Of a stretch of 64,000 nt of DNA, positions 55,081-64,000 are shown piece by piece. Under the pieces are notes generated by a model, which made no database searches, was not told the DNA's origin, and was given only the letters and a program-made list of their open reading frames with translations. Location of the stretch: positions 1 to 64,000 of the forward strand of contig NZ_NQNY01000001.1 of the NCBI RefSeq assembly GCF_002276225.1, written 5' to 3'. The translations under genes were made by a program, and so were the position numbers. Every line of letters starts with the position of its first letter. The stretch's first letter is position 1. This DNA is from Mycoplasmopsis agassizii. GTDB taxonomy: Bacteria; Bacillota_I; Bacilli_A; Mycoplasmatales; Metamycoplasmataceae.

Positions 55081-57215
55081 ATGTCACAGCTCCTTTAGTA
55101 TTTTGTTTGCTTTTGTTATCTTTAAATTGGCTAACATGAATTCTATATTGCCCATCTTCTTTAATTTCTCTTCTAATAAACTCAATATTACTTGTAAATG
55201 TGACTGATGAGACTATTTCAACTCAAGAATTACTTTCTGTGTCAAGTTTTTCAATTCTAAGATCTATATCGGTTGGAATATACCAGTCGCTACCATATTT
55301 TTTCTTTAAATACTCAATAGAGTTTCACTCATTTTTGTATTTGTTACTATTAAGTGAAGAATGATCATTTTGATACTCGTTATATTTAGCAAGCCCATCG
55401 CTATACTCTTTTTGCTTTTTATTTCAAATAGAAATGGCTTTGTAATATTTTTGTTTTTCCTCTTCTGCTTTAGTAAACATATATCCACCAGTTCATGATA
55501 TTGAAATACCAGACATATTAACTCACCGTTCATCTAATGTTGGTTTTGGCTCTGGCGCTTGAGGAATAGACGGTGCATATTCAGAATTCTTTAAATATCC
55601 TGCATCAAATAATCAAGCAGTAGAAACAGAAAGTTTTTGACCTGCTCTTAAGTAAGGTAAATGAATATATTGATTTTTTGAATAATCTGAAACAGTTAAA
55701 GTTTGAACATTGTTTGCTGCTTCTTGCATTAATTCATAATTTACTAATCCTGCCCCAACCTTTTCATTAAGACCATTTGATTGCTTTTCACTATAACCAT
55801 CAATTTCCTTGGAACCAACAGTTAATATTGCCAAAACTGCTTCAGGGCGACCTATTAGATGATTATTATTTCTAAATAATGTAGATATAAGCCCTGTAAC
55901 AAGCGGAGCAGAAAAACTTGTACCTCTTTCTTTATAGTTCAATTTCTTCTTAATATCTGAAGAAGAAAAAAATTCGTATTCTTCTCCAGGAGCAACAACA
56001 AGAGGTTTAGTAATTATATTTGATGTAGGTGATCTATATTCTGAAAATTTGCTAAGTTCCTTACCCGAAAGAGTGGTTGATCCTACAACTACTACATTTT
56101 GTGCTAATTTTGCAGAATTTAATGAAGAAATGTTTGTGTCTCGTGTATTCCCTGCACTTCATACACTTACTATTCCATATTTTCTTGCTAAAAAATCCAA
56201 ATAATAAGATGCTTCATTATAACCATATATATTTATCTGTCCATTAATAGTTTCCATATATTGTTTATTACCTCAACTATTATTTATTATATTTACACCC
56301 GATCTGACTAATCAATCCATTCTTTACATTCATCATGTAAATGTCGGAAGGTTTAGTGAAGTAATATCTCCATTGCTATTTTTAGGAAGACTCACTGAGT
56401 AAATATCATCTACAAATCTATCAACTCCGTTTTCTCCTGCAACAACAGCAGCCACCATGTCAGCATGACTGTCTTCTATTTCATAGGTTTCATTATAGTT
56501 GTAGTAGTGGACATTTTTATTTTTAAATGCCTGATTATTTCTGCTTATAGTATATGCATCAAATATTCCGACTTTTATTTTCCTTGTCCCGTGTTTAAAT
56601 AAGTTCGGTTGCAATTCTCTCGCCACTGTTTCTTTTTTTCTCTGCTCATCAAATCCTACAGTTTCAAACTGTTTTTCAATTAAAGAGTTGTTATACGGAA
56701 CAGTGTATGTTAAATTAATAAATTCTTTACCCCCCACTTTCTTCAAGTGCTTCATCAATATTTTCATTAGAATTAACAACAATAGTTTTTTCAGAACTAG
56801 CTAGTTTTAGCAAATTATGTTCTAAATTTTTTCTGTTTTTAAGAATGAATGTTATGTAAGGCGATGTGTGACTATATCTTGCAACCTGCAGGTCAAGCAA
56901 TTCGCTCTTAAGTGAATTTACAAAATCACCGTTTTGTTGGTCGTATTGCGTAATGATGTTCGTAATTTCTTTCGTCTTGTCATATTCGGAAAAATCAACA
57001 TTATCGACAATTCTCACTAAAACTTCAACTGGCTTATTTACTCTCTCAGTTTCAAATTTTTCATCATAACCATTTCTAAAAATTTTAAATAAGATATCAA
57101 AATCATTGTTTTGATTATTCGGTTCATTTTTTTGTGATTGAACTGGTGAGATCGTTTGAACAGGTGCTATAGAAGCGTTCATTAGATTCAAAAATTTAAA
57201 TAAGGCTTTTGCCAC
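55067..57215 (-). pseudogene. Broken subtilisin-like (S8) serine protease
   Basis: The catalytic elements are KVGIFDAY (Asp), DSHADMVAAVVAG (His), VWSAGN (oxyanion Asn) and ERGTSFSAPLVTG (Ser), followed by a C-terminal beta domain. Two lesions are seen. First, the frame changes at a G6 tract (C6 at 56730-56735), where G5 would restore it. Second, an in-frame TAA lies at 56324-56326 between the His and Ser regions. The N-terminal frame opens at GTG 57215 and has no obvious signal peptide, so the 5' end may also be damaged. Mycoplasma subtilases are normally surface-exposed. Confidence 0.83.
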
Positions 57216-57568
57216 GAAAATTCCATTTCAATCATATGTTTAGTTTGATTAGTTTAATTTAGTTAATCAAATAGATCTGTGCATTAAACAGTCAAAGTAA
57301 ACAATGATTATTAGTTTTGTATAAATTTGTGCTAAACTTATATTTAGCACGCATAAATATTAAACCTTATCCAAAAAAAACTTGAAATTTTAATTCTAAT
57401 GTGAGAATTCCCATTTATTAAACTTAATAAATACTTTTAATAAATTTAATAACCTGAAAAAATAATATTTTGTGTAATTTTTTTTAATAAATAATGGTAC
57501 CTACAAATGTCTATAGAATATTTTTTGCAACAACTTTAAGAATATATTTAAAAATATTTCTATATAAA
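57216..57568. other. Spacer without a gene
   Basis: AT-rich sequence between dinB and the protease pseudogene. I see no ORF, tRNA or convincing terminator. Confidence 0.5.
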
Positions 57569-58843
57569 CTACTTTATAGATTCATTTTTATAAGAGAAGT
57601 CATCTTTTAAAAAACGTTGTCGCTTTTTATTTAATGTTTGATTTTCCATATATTCTTGTCCTGAAAAAACAGCTTTATTTTTAAAATTTTTATTAACAGA
57701 TTGGACAATTTTTCTAACCTTATTTTCGACCCTAGTTTCTTCGTTATATTCTTCAAATAAAACGTTATTTTCACGTTGTTCAAACTTATTTACTAATTTT
57801 GAAAAGCTAACTCCTATACCTCTTTGTGTTTCTTCTTTTCATAATTTTTCAAATAGTTTTATTGCTTCTTTTAGTGCTAATTCTTTAGTAGTAATTGCAT
57901 CTTTAAAAATATGTTGTTTTGAAGTTCATTTTTTTTCTTGCGAACGAAGAGAAACAGAAATTGAATAAGGGTAAAGTGCTCTAGCTTTTAAACGTTTTCA
58001 AGATCTATCGACCATCTTTGATAACTCCTGAACTAAATCTTCATAGCTGCTTAAGTCATAATCAAAAGTTTCGCTATTACCAATACCTTTTAAAAGATTT
58101 GCATCTTCATCAACAAAATTACTACTTAGTCCTTGACAGTTTTTAATTAAACCTTGAAAACGACCTTTAAAAATTGCTTCTAAAATATTATAATGAATTT
58201 TGAATGTACAAAAATCACCAATAGTTTTAACACCTAATTTTTTAAGTTTTTCACTGCTTGATTTTCCTATTCCAAAAAAATCATCGATTGGTAAAGGGTA
58301 TAAAATATCTTTCATTTTACTTGGTTTAGTTACACTAATACCAAGTGGCTTATTTAATGGAGAAGACATTTTTGCATTTCACAAATTATGTGAAATACCA
58401 ATTGAAACTGGAATATCAAATTCACTAAGAATTTGATTTTGAATTTGTAATGCAAGTTTTTTAGGAGTCATATCTTTTGAGATTAAACTAGTTACATTCA
58501 TATAACATTCATCAATTGAATATATCTGAATTGGCACTGAGTATGTGAATGCTAAATACTCAAATATACCTGTGGAAAGTTTATTAAATAAAGCAAAATC
58601 TGGTGGCACTATAATGACATCAGGACACACATGTTTTGCTTGATAAACAGGCTTAGCAATTTTTACTCCACATGCCTTTGCTTCATAACTAGCAGCAGCA
58701 ACAATTGCTCTTAAATTATTTGTTGCAACAGCAATTTTTTTACCTTTTAATTCAGGCCTTACAGTTGCAATTGCTGAAGCAAAAAAACTATCCATATCGA
58801 TATGAAATATATATTGACTTAGATCCATCTTTTTGCTATTCAT
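57569..58843 (-). CDS. dinB: Y-family DNA polymerase IV
   Basis: A 424-residue translesion polymerase. FHIDMDSFFAS (metal site 1), YSIDECYM (catalytic Asp-Glu), the thumb helix-hairpin-helix FFGIGKSSSEKLKKLGVKTIGD and the little-finger domain are present. The C-terminus is lysine-rich. TAAAAT lies eight bases before the ATG and no Shine-Dalgarno is seen, so the leader is at most a few bases. Confidence 0.94.
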
Positions 58844-58999
58844 CTTTTAAAATTTTAGCAAATAAAAGATTGTTAAAATTTTAATTTGTAATTTTTATAT
58901 TTTATGCAAGTATGAAATATAAAAATTTTGAGACAAAATAAAATGAATTATTTAGCTAAATTAATGAACACAAAAACCATTAATTAAATACCTGTGTGC

Positions 59000-59011
59000 T
59001 ATAATCAAAAC
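59000..59011 (+). promoter_or_regulatory. -10 box of a leaderless dps transcript
   Basis: TATAAT (59000-59005) is followed by six bases and then ATG 59012, so the first transcribed base should be at or next to the A of the start codon. Confidence 0.6.
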
Positions 59012-59443
59012 ATGAGAAAAAATACAAATGAATTAATCAAACTTTATTACACATTAACTGTTTGATACCAAAAAATTAAAAACTTTCACTGACAAGTTAA
59101 AGATAGATTCTTTTTTGAAATACATGAAGAACTAGATAAAACAGCCGAACAAGTTTTAGAATTTGTTGATGAATTTGCAGAAAAAATTGTAATGCAAAAC
59201 GCAGTTTTAAATGCAACTTTAAGCGAAGCAGTTAATCACTCATTAATTAAAGAAATGCCTACATCTAATAAGCAAATTAATTATGATCAAGAAACAATTA
59301 TTGATCATATTGTTGCTGATTCAAAAATAATTTTAGAATATGCAATAAGTTATGAATGAGGTCCAACTGAACAACCTTTATTGGATGAATTATTAATGTT
59401 TTTAGATAAAGCAATTTGAATGTATTCAAAAAGCAAAAACTAA
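59012..59443 (+). CDS. Dps-like ferritin (DNA-protection/iron-storage protein)
   Basis: A 143-residue four-helix-bundle protein. The intersubunit ferroxidase residues are all present with the spacing of Listeria/Bacillus Dps: His26 (NFHWQV), His38 (IHEEL), Asp53 and Glu57 (VDEFAE). Dps oxidises Fe(II) with peroxide and stores the iron, protecting DNA; useful here since NADH oxidase activity yields reactive oxygen. No basic N-terminal tail is visible, so DNA binding is uncertain. A hairpin with long T run at about 59487-59530 is a probable terminator. Confidence 0.88.
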
Positions 59444-59742
59444 AATGTAATCAAATATATTTGATTATTAATAAATTATTAACTGTAAAATCTCCTAAAA
59501 TTTTGGTAGATTTTATTTTTATTTTTTTAAAAAAGATGATTAATTTTTAAACTATTTAATTAAGTTATGAATTAATTAAATAAATCTAAATATAAAATAA
59601 TTATGACTTTATGATTTATAAAATATTTTTTCCTTTTAGTTTTCTTCTTTTTAAATTTATAAAATCCTATTTTTTAATTTTGGTCAATATATTTTAAAAA
59701 ATATATAATTCCTATTTTTAAATTTAAGTCATAAAAAATTAA

Positions 59743-59775
59743 TTAAAAAATCCTACATGAAGTAATGTAGGATTT
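59743..59775 (-). terminator. Terminator of the amino-sugar operon
   Basis: AAATCCTACAT (59748-59758) and ATGTAGGATTT (59765-59775) form a perfect 11-bp stem with U6 on the minus strand. Between here and the dps terminator I see no gene. Confidence 0.9.
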
Positions 59776-59826
59776 CAAATTTTTAGTTAAAAATTAGTTA
59801 TTTAAAATTTTACTTTTTTAAAGATT

Positions 59827-60054
59827 TTAGGTAATGAAATTATTGCCGAAAACAGTCGCAAAACCCGCTATTACAAACACGATTGCGAATATTAAACATG
59901 CTCAAAAAGAATAAACTAAGAATGTTTTTTTTCATGACTTTTCGTTCTCACTATAACGTTGTTTTAGTGTCTTATTTATAAAGAATAAACTAACTGCTAA
60001 AATTGCTGCTAGAACAAAAAAGATCACCGACATAATTACTTTTGCATTTTCCAT
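59827..60054 (-). CDS. Small two-helix membrane protein
   Basis: A 75-residue protein with one helix at the N-terminus (VIFFVLAAILAVSLFFI), a polar loop (NKTLKQRYSENEKSW) and a second helix (ACLIFAIVFVIAGFATVF). It lies 10 bases downstream of the aldolase gene and before the terminator, so it is the last gene of the amino-sugar operon. Function unknown. Confidence 0.78.
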
Positions 60055-60064
60055 ATTACTTAAA

Positions 60065-60883
60065 TCACATTAAATATTTTGTAACTTCTTCTTTCACTAA
60101 ATCAATTGCATATTGATTAATTTTTCTAATATCATATTCATTTGGATAATTCCTGAAATACTCTTTAATAGCCTTATTATAAACTATTAATAAATCAGTT
60201 CCAACATTTACTTTGCTAATACCACTAGCAATACTTTTTTTAATTAATTGTTCACTTAAACCACTAGATCCATGAAGCACTAAAAACGTATCTAATTTTT
60301 GATTTAAATTTTTAATTAAATCAAAATTAATTTTCACTTCATTTTTATAAACACCGTGTGCAGTTCCAAAAGCAGCTGCTAAAGCATCTGGTTTTGTGAG
60401 TTCGTAAAACTTAATTATTTGCTCTTCATTTGCTAAATCTTCCTGCGATATTTTTGAATCTTCTTTACCACCTATGACACCTATTTCTAGTTCTAAAAAG
60501 ATGTTTTTAGAAGTGGTTAAATTTCTTGCAATTAATGAGTTATTGACATTCTCATCAAAGGCTAATTTTGATCCATCATACATTCCAGAAGTAAAACCTT
60601 GAATGACATTTTTTTGAAAATGTTCAATGTCATAAACGTGATCATAATGAATAGCGATTTTGATTTTAGATTTTTTTGCGACTTCAATTAATCCTGGTAA
60701 AAAGTAATCTAAACCAATTCATGATAAAGCACTATCAGTGATTTGTAACATCACATCTTGATTTAAATTTTCTGCAGCTTCAATAACTGCTTTTGCTAGT
60801 TCAATATTTAAAACATTAAATGAACCTACGCCATAATTATTGTCCTTTGCATCTTTTAAAATAACATAGGGATTCACTAACAT
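60065..60883 (-). CDS. Class II ketose-bisphosphate aldolase
   Basis: A 272-residue zinc aldolase that splits fructose- or tagatose-1,6-bisphosphate. VGSFNV, the zinc site HYDHV, MYDGSKL, ELEIGVIGG, AFGTAHGVY, LVLHGSSGL and KVNVGTDL follow the family in order. It could be the main glycolytic aldolase (fba) or a tagatose-bisphosphate aldolase; position in an amino-sugar operon does not decide. It starts one base after the PTS gene ends. Confidence 0.9.
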
Positions 60884-60884
60884 C

Positions 60885-63191
60885 TTATCTTACCTTTAAA
60901 ATGGTTTCACCCATTTTTGCGTTTTGAACATTTGTTTGTTCAAGATCTTTATGTTGTGATTCTTCTAAAACAACCACAATAATATCATCAGGTAAATTAT
61001 TTTCTCTAATTAGATCTAAATCAATTTCAACTAGTAATTGTCCTAGTTTAATTTCTTGATCTTGAACTAGTTTTGTTACAAAACCTTTACCTTGTAATTT
61101 GACTGTATCTAATCCGATATGAACTAGAACTTTTACTCCATTTTCATTAGTAATTCCATAGGCATGTTTAGCATCAAAAAGAGCAGTTAATTTCCCTGAA
61201 ATAGGCGCAGCAATTTTTAATTTACCTTTATGATCTTTGGTTGAAATTACAAAACCATCACCTAGCATTTTTTCTGAGAAAACACCATCTGCTAATGATT
61301 TTAATGTTTTAATTTCTCCTGAAATTGGAGCTTTGATAATTACTGGATTAGTTAATTTATCTGCTTTAGCAGTTGCTAAAGTTTCAACTTGTTGTGGTTT
61401 ATCTTTTGAAACAAAACCTGCGTTATTAGTTTCAATTCTAGTTCTGAAATAATCAGCAACGTGTTCCACATCTGTTCCAATAATTGCTTGGAAACCTTCG
61501 TTCCCTAATTTAACAATTCCTTTAACACCTAGTTGTTTAATTTTAGTTTCATCAATTTTAGTATTATCTTTAACTGTTAAACGTAATCTAGTTGCACAGT
61601 TTTCAGCAACTATAACATTATCAACACCAACGATATCTAAGATATTAGCTGCAAGAGCATCGTATTTATCTTTGTAAGGCTGGTTTGAAGGTTTTTCTTT
61701 TTTCTTATCTTTAGTAGGTTCATCTTTATCAAACACATCTGCACTGTATTCAATTTCTGCTAAACCTAGTTGTTTTTCTCTACCTGGAATTGGTACTTTT
61801 GTTTTCTTAATAATTCATCAGAAAACAAAGAACTGCACAACACCCATGATTGGTGAAATTAATAAAATTCATAATGGGTTAGCTGCTACATGATTAGCAG
61901 TGTTATGAACTGAAGTAGAAATACCTCAAGACACTGGGAAAGAAACTATGTAGTCAATTAGTCCTGCTGAAAAACCAATTCCAATTGACATACTTGTTGA
62001 AGCAACAATTGCTGAAAAAATTCCTGTTAAAAGAGCATTAATTCCATAAAGAAGTGGACTTACAAAGATGAAACTGAAAATTAGTGGTTCATCAATTCCT
62101 GTTAAGAATGACACCAGAGCAGTTCCTCCAAAGAAGAAGAACATGCGTTTTCTTTTATCTTTGTCACTAGTTAAGACCATTGCTAGTGCAGCACCTAGTA
62201 ATCCACCTAAGAATAACGGGAAGAATCCTGTTGTAAATAGTCCTGAATTAACAATTCCTCTATTAAAGGCAGTAATATCACCGTTGACATAAATTAATTC
62301 ACCAGTAGCAAAGTTTAAACCACTAATTGGCAATTGGAATCAAACAAAGGTGTTAATAATATGGTGGAGTCCAAAAGGTTGTAAGAGCCTATTTAAAATA
62401 GCATAAGCCCCTGAAGCCGCACCTCTGGCTGCGCCTTGTGCACTTGATAAGGCGTTACCAATTTTAATTAATGCGTATTGAATTCATGGTCAAGTGATAG
62501 AAATTGCTAGTGCTAAAGGAATAATTGAAACTATTCCTAGCATTGGAATAAATCTTCTACCACCAAAAAATGATAGGGCTTGATGAAGTTTTACGTGTCT
62601 AAATCTATTGTATAGTTTAGCCACAATTGCTCCTGAGATAATTCCCCCAAAAACACCTGCATCAAGTTGATAAACTGCTACTCCTTTTTTACCAAAAAAT
62701 AGTAGTTGCGATAGATTTGCGGTTGTTGCAGGATTATTATTCTCTGCGAGCTTTGTTACCATTTCTGTCTGCAAGACATTTCTATAAATTTGAAACGGCA
62801 ACATATTTTCTTTTAATAAAGCATTCATCCCTAATCAAAGCAAGGCTCCAACTAATGCTGCTTCACCACGGTTATCATTCGCCAGACCAAAGGCGATCCC
62901 GATGGCGAAGATTAAGGGTAAATTACCAAAAACTATATCTCCAGGTGTTTTTATTAGAATACCGATAAATTTTTGTGCTTCACTAATATCAATCGAACCA
63001 TTTGACATCGGATCTTCTATTAATGCTCCAATTCTTAATAAAAGAGCTGCAATTGGTAAAACGGCGATTGGATACATCAATGATTTACCAACACGTTGTA
63101 GAACTGCTAGTGTTTTATTCCATCAACTTTTAACACTAAAGTTCTTTTTGGGTGACTTATTAACTTTTTTATTAGTTAATGCTTGCACCAT
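60885..63191 (-). CDS. nagE: PTS permease EIICBA, glucose/N-acetylglucosamine family
   Basis: A 768-residue permease with domains in the order C-B-A. EIIC (about 40-460) has many helices and GGVFGGI-like segments, LTGIDEPLIFSF and PFGLHHI. EIIB carries the phosphocysteine in AENCATRLRL (Cys532). EIIA carries the phosphohistidine in VLVHIGLDTV (His691). It receives phosphate from HPr. GlcNAc specificity is inferred from nagB next to it; glucose is an alternative. ATG 63191 lies three bases after the nagB stop. Confidence 0.9.
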
Positions 63192-63194
63192 AAA

Positions 63195-63962
63195 TTACCT
63201 TCTTTCTGCTAATTTTAAGGTTTTTTCACTTAATAAACTAGCTGCTTCATTATCCAGTATGAATACACAGTCTTTATGTAGTTGTAAATAAGAAGCAGTT
63301 ACTTTTGAGTTAGGTTTATCTTCTAACATTGCTCTTGTTACTTCTGCTTTACTTAAACCAAAAGAAACCATCATGGCTTTTTTAGTGTAATTTAATAAAG
63401 TCTGAATCCCTACCGTGATTGCCTGAGTAGGTGAATCAAAAAATGTAGCAAATTTACCCTTGTTTACCATGTCAATAATGGTATCTTGTGTTAAATTTGC
63501 TACATGTGTGTTTGAATTAAAATCAGTGCCAGGCTCATTATAAGCCATGTGCCCATTTACACCTAGAGAAATATATTGTAAATCAACACCACCGATGGTA
63601 CGGATTTTATTCTCATAATCTCTAGCTTCTTGCTCTGGATTAGGTGCAAGAGAACTAGGAATGTTGATGTTTTTAGGATTGATATTAAGGTGTTTGAATA
63701 AATTATTGCTCATTTGAGCAATAAAAGCTTCACGATGATTAGGATCAATACCTACAAATTCATCTAAATTAAATGTTGTGATTTGACTTCAATCACGATT
63801 GTTTTTTTGATAATCATCAACTAAAAGTTTGTAAGTATCAAGTGGTGAAACACCTGTTGCAAAACCTAAGACAGAGTCTTTTTTTAGTTTTATTTGATTA
63901 ACAAATTTATCTGCAACATATTGATGCAGATCAGAAAGTTTTTCAAAGATAATTACTTTGAT
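63195..63962 (-). CDS. nagB: Glucosamine-6-phosphate deaminase (start unclear)
   Basis: About 255 residues, converting glucosamine-6-phosphate to fructose-6-phosphate and ammonia. LGFATGVSPL, FNLDEFVGI, LGVNGHMAYNEPGTDF and the C-terminal SYLQLHKDC are diagnostic. The expected N-terminus (KVIIFEKL) is preceded by ATC, not ATG: codons 63965-63960 read ATC ATC, and no ATG, GTG or TTG occurs before the essential core. AGAAAGG lies eight bases before the second ATC. Either initiation is non-canonical or the frame, which stays open to the window edge, starts outside. First gene of the operon nagB-PTS-aldolase-membrane protein as far as visible. Confidence 0.88.
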
Positions 63963-64000
63963 GATTAAATCCTTTCTGGGATTTAATTTAAAGGATGGTT

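Noticed and set aside
55306-55533. 75-codon minus-strand ORF
   Set aside because: Different frame from the subtilisin C-terminal domain, which is continuous from 55067 to the TAA at 56324.

Overview
This 64 kb window comes from a mollicute, most likely a hominis-group Mycoplasma (inference). The DNA is very AT-rich. Nearly every gene reads TGA as tryptophan: PtsI, UvrC, HrcA, DnaK, MnmG-region genes and all surface proteins need in-frame TGA codons read through, while real stops are TAA or TAG. Many genes begin with mycoplasma-type prolipoprotein signal peptides. All CDS coordinates here use genetic code 4.

Layout. 0-6 kb: two paralogous coiled-coil proteins flank an orphan DUF31/MIP-type serine protease lipoprotein and manA. 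6-11 kb: two tandem paralogous surface lipoproteins, each with its own nearly identical promoter and terminator. 11-21 kb: housekeeping and sugar uptake on the minus strand (uvrC, pfkA, ptsI, ptsH, ung, two thioredoxin-like genes, proS, tRNA-Gln, tRNA-Tyr). 21-25.4 kb: a plus-strand module of one secreted protein with a long hydrophobic segment followed by three paralogous four-helix membrane proteins. 25.5-30.6 kb: two paralogous HEXXH-type lipoproteins, the first decayed and the second intact. 30.6-36.3 kb: a degenerate OppF-like ABC protein beside an ECF-type S component, then rlmH and mnmG. 36.3-49.2 kb: core genes (rbfA, rpmE, a CIRCE-controlled hrcA-grpE operon led by an unknown acidic protein, dnaK, gmk-prpC-kinase, rsgA, an M23-like metallopeptidase, NADH oxidase, rpmF). 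49.2-57.2 kb: a candidate small RNA and a decaying minus-strand surface-gene region holding a second copy of the secreted-protein/membrane-protein module (secreted partner frameshifted), two paralogous lipoproteins (one broken) and a broken subtilisin-like protease. 57.5-64 kb: dinB, a Dps-like ferritin, and an amino-sugar operon (nagB, a PTS EIICBA, a class II aldolase, a small membrane protein).

How the genes work together. PtsI and HPr phosphorylate the EIICBA permease. NagB yields fructose-6-phosphate, and ManA feeds in mannose-6-phosphate. PfkA and the class II aldolase lead on into glycolysis. Two CIRCE-type operators tie the hrcA-grpE operon and dnaK to HrcA. The surface genes show a recurring theme of switching and decay: an A15 tract in the protease promoter, a G9 tract in a lipoprotein, a frame-breaking G6 tract in the subtilisin and A7/A8 tracts at other frameshifts.

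Best candidate for an undescribed system: the duplicated pairing of a secreted protein carrying a ~40-residue hydrophobic hairpin with one or more members of a four-helix membrane family (21.7-25.3 kb and 49.6-51.5 kb). Its layout resembles effector/immunity arrays, but that function is only an inference.
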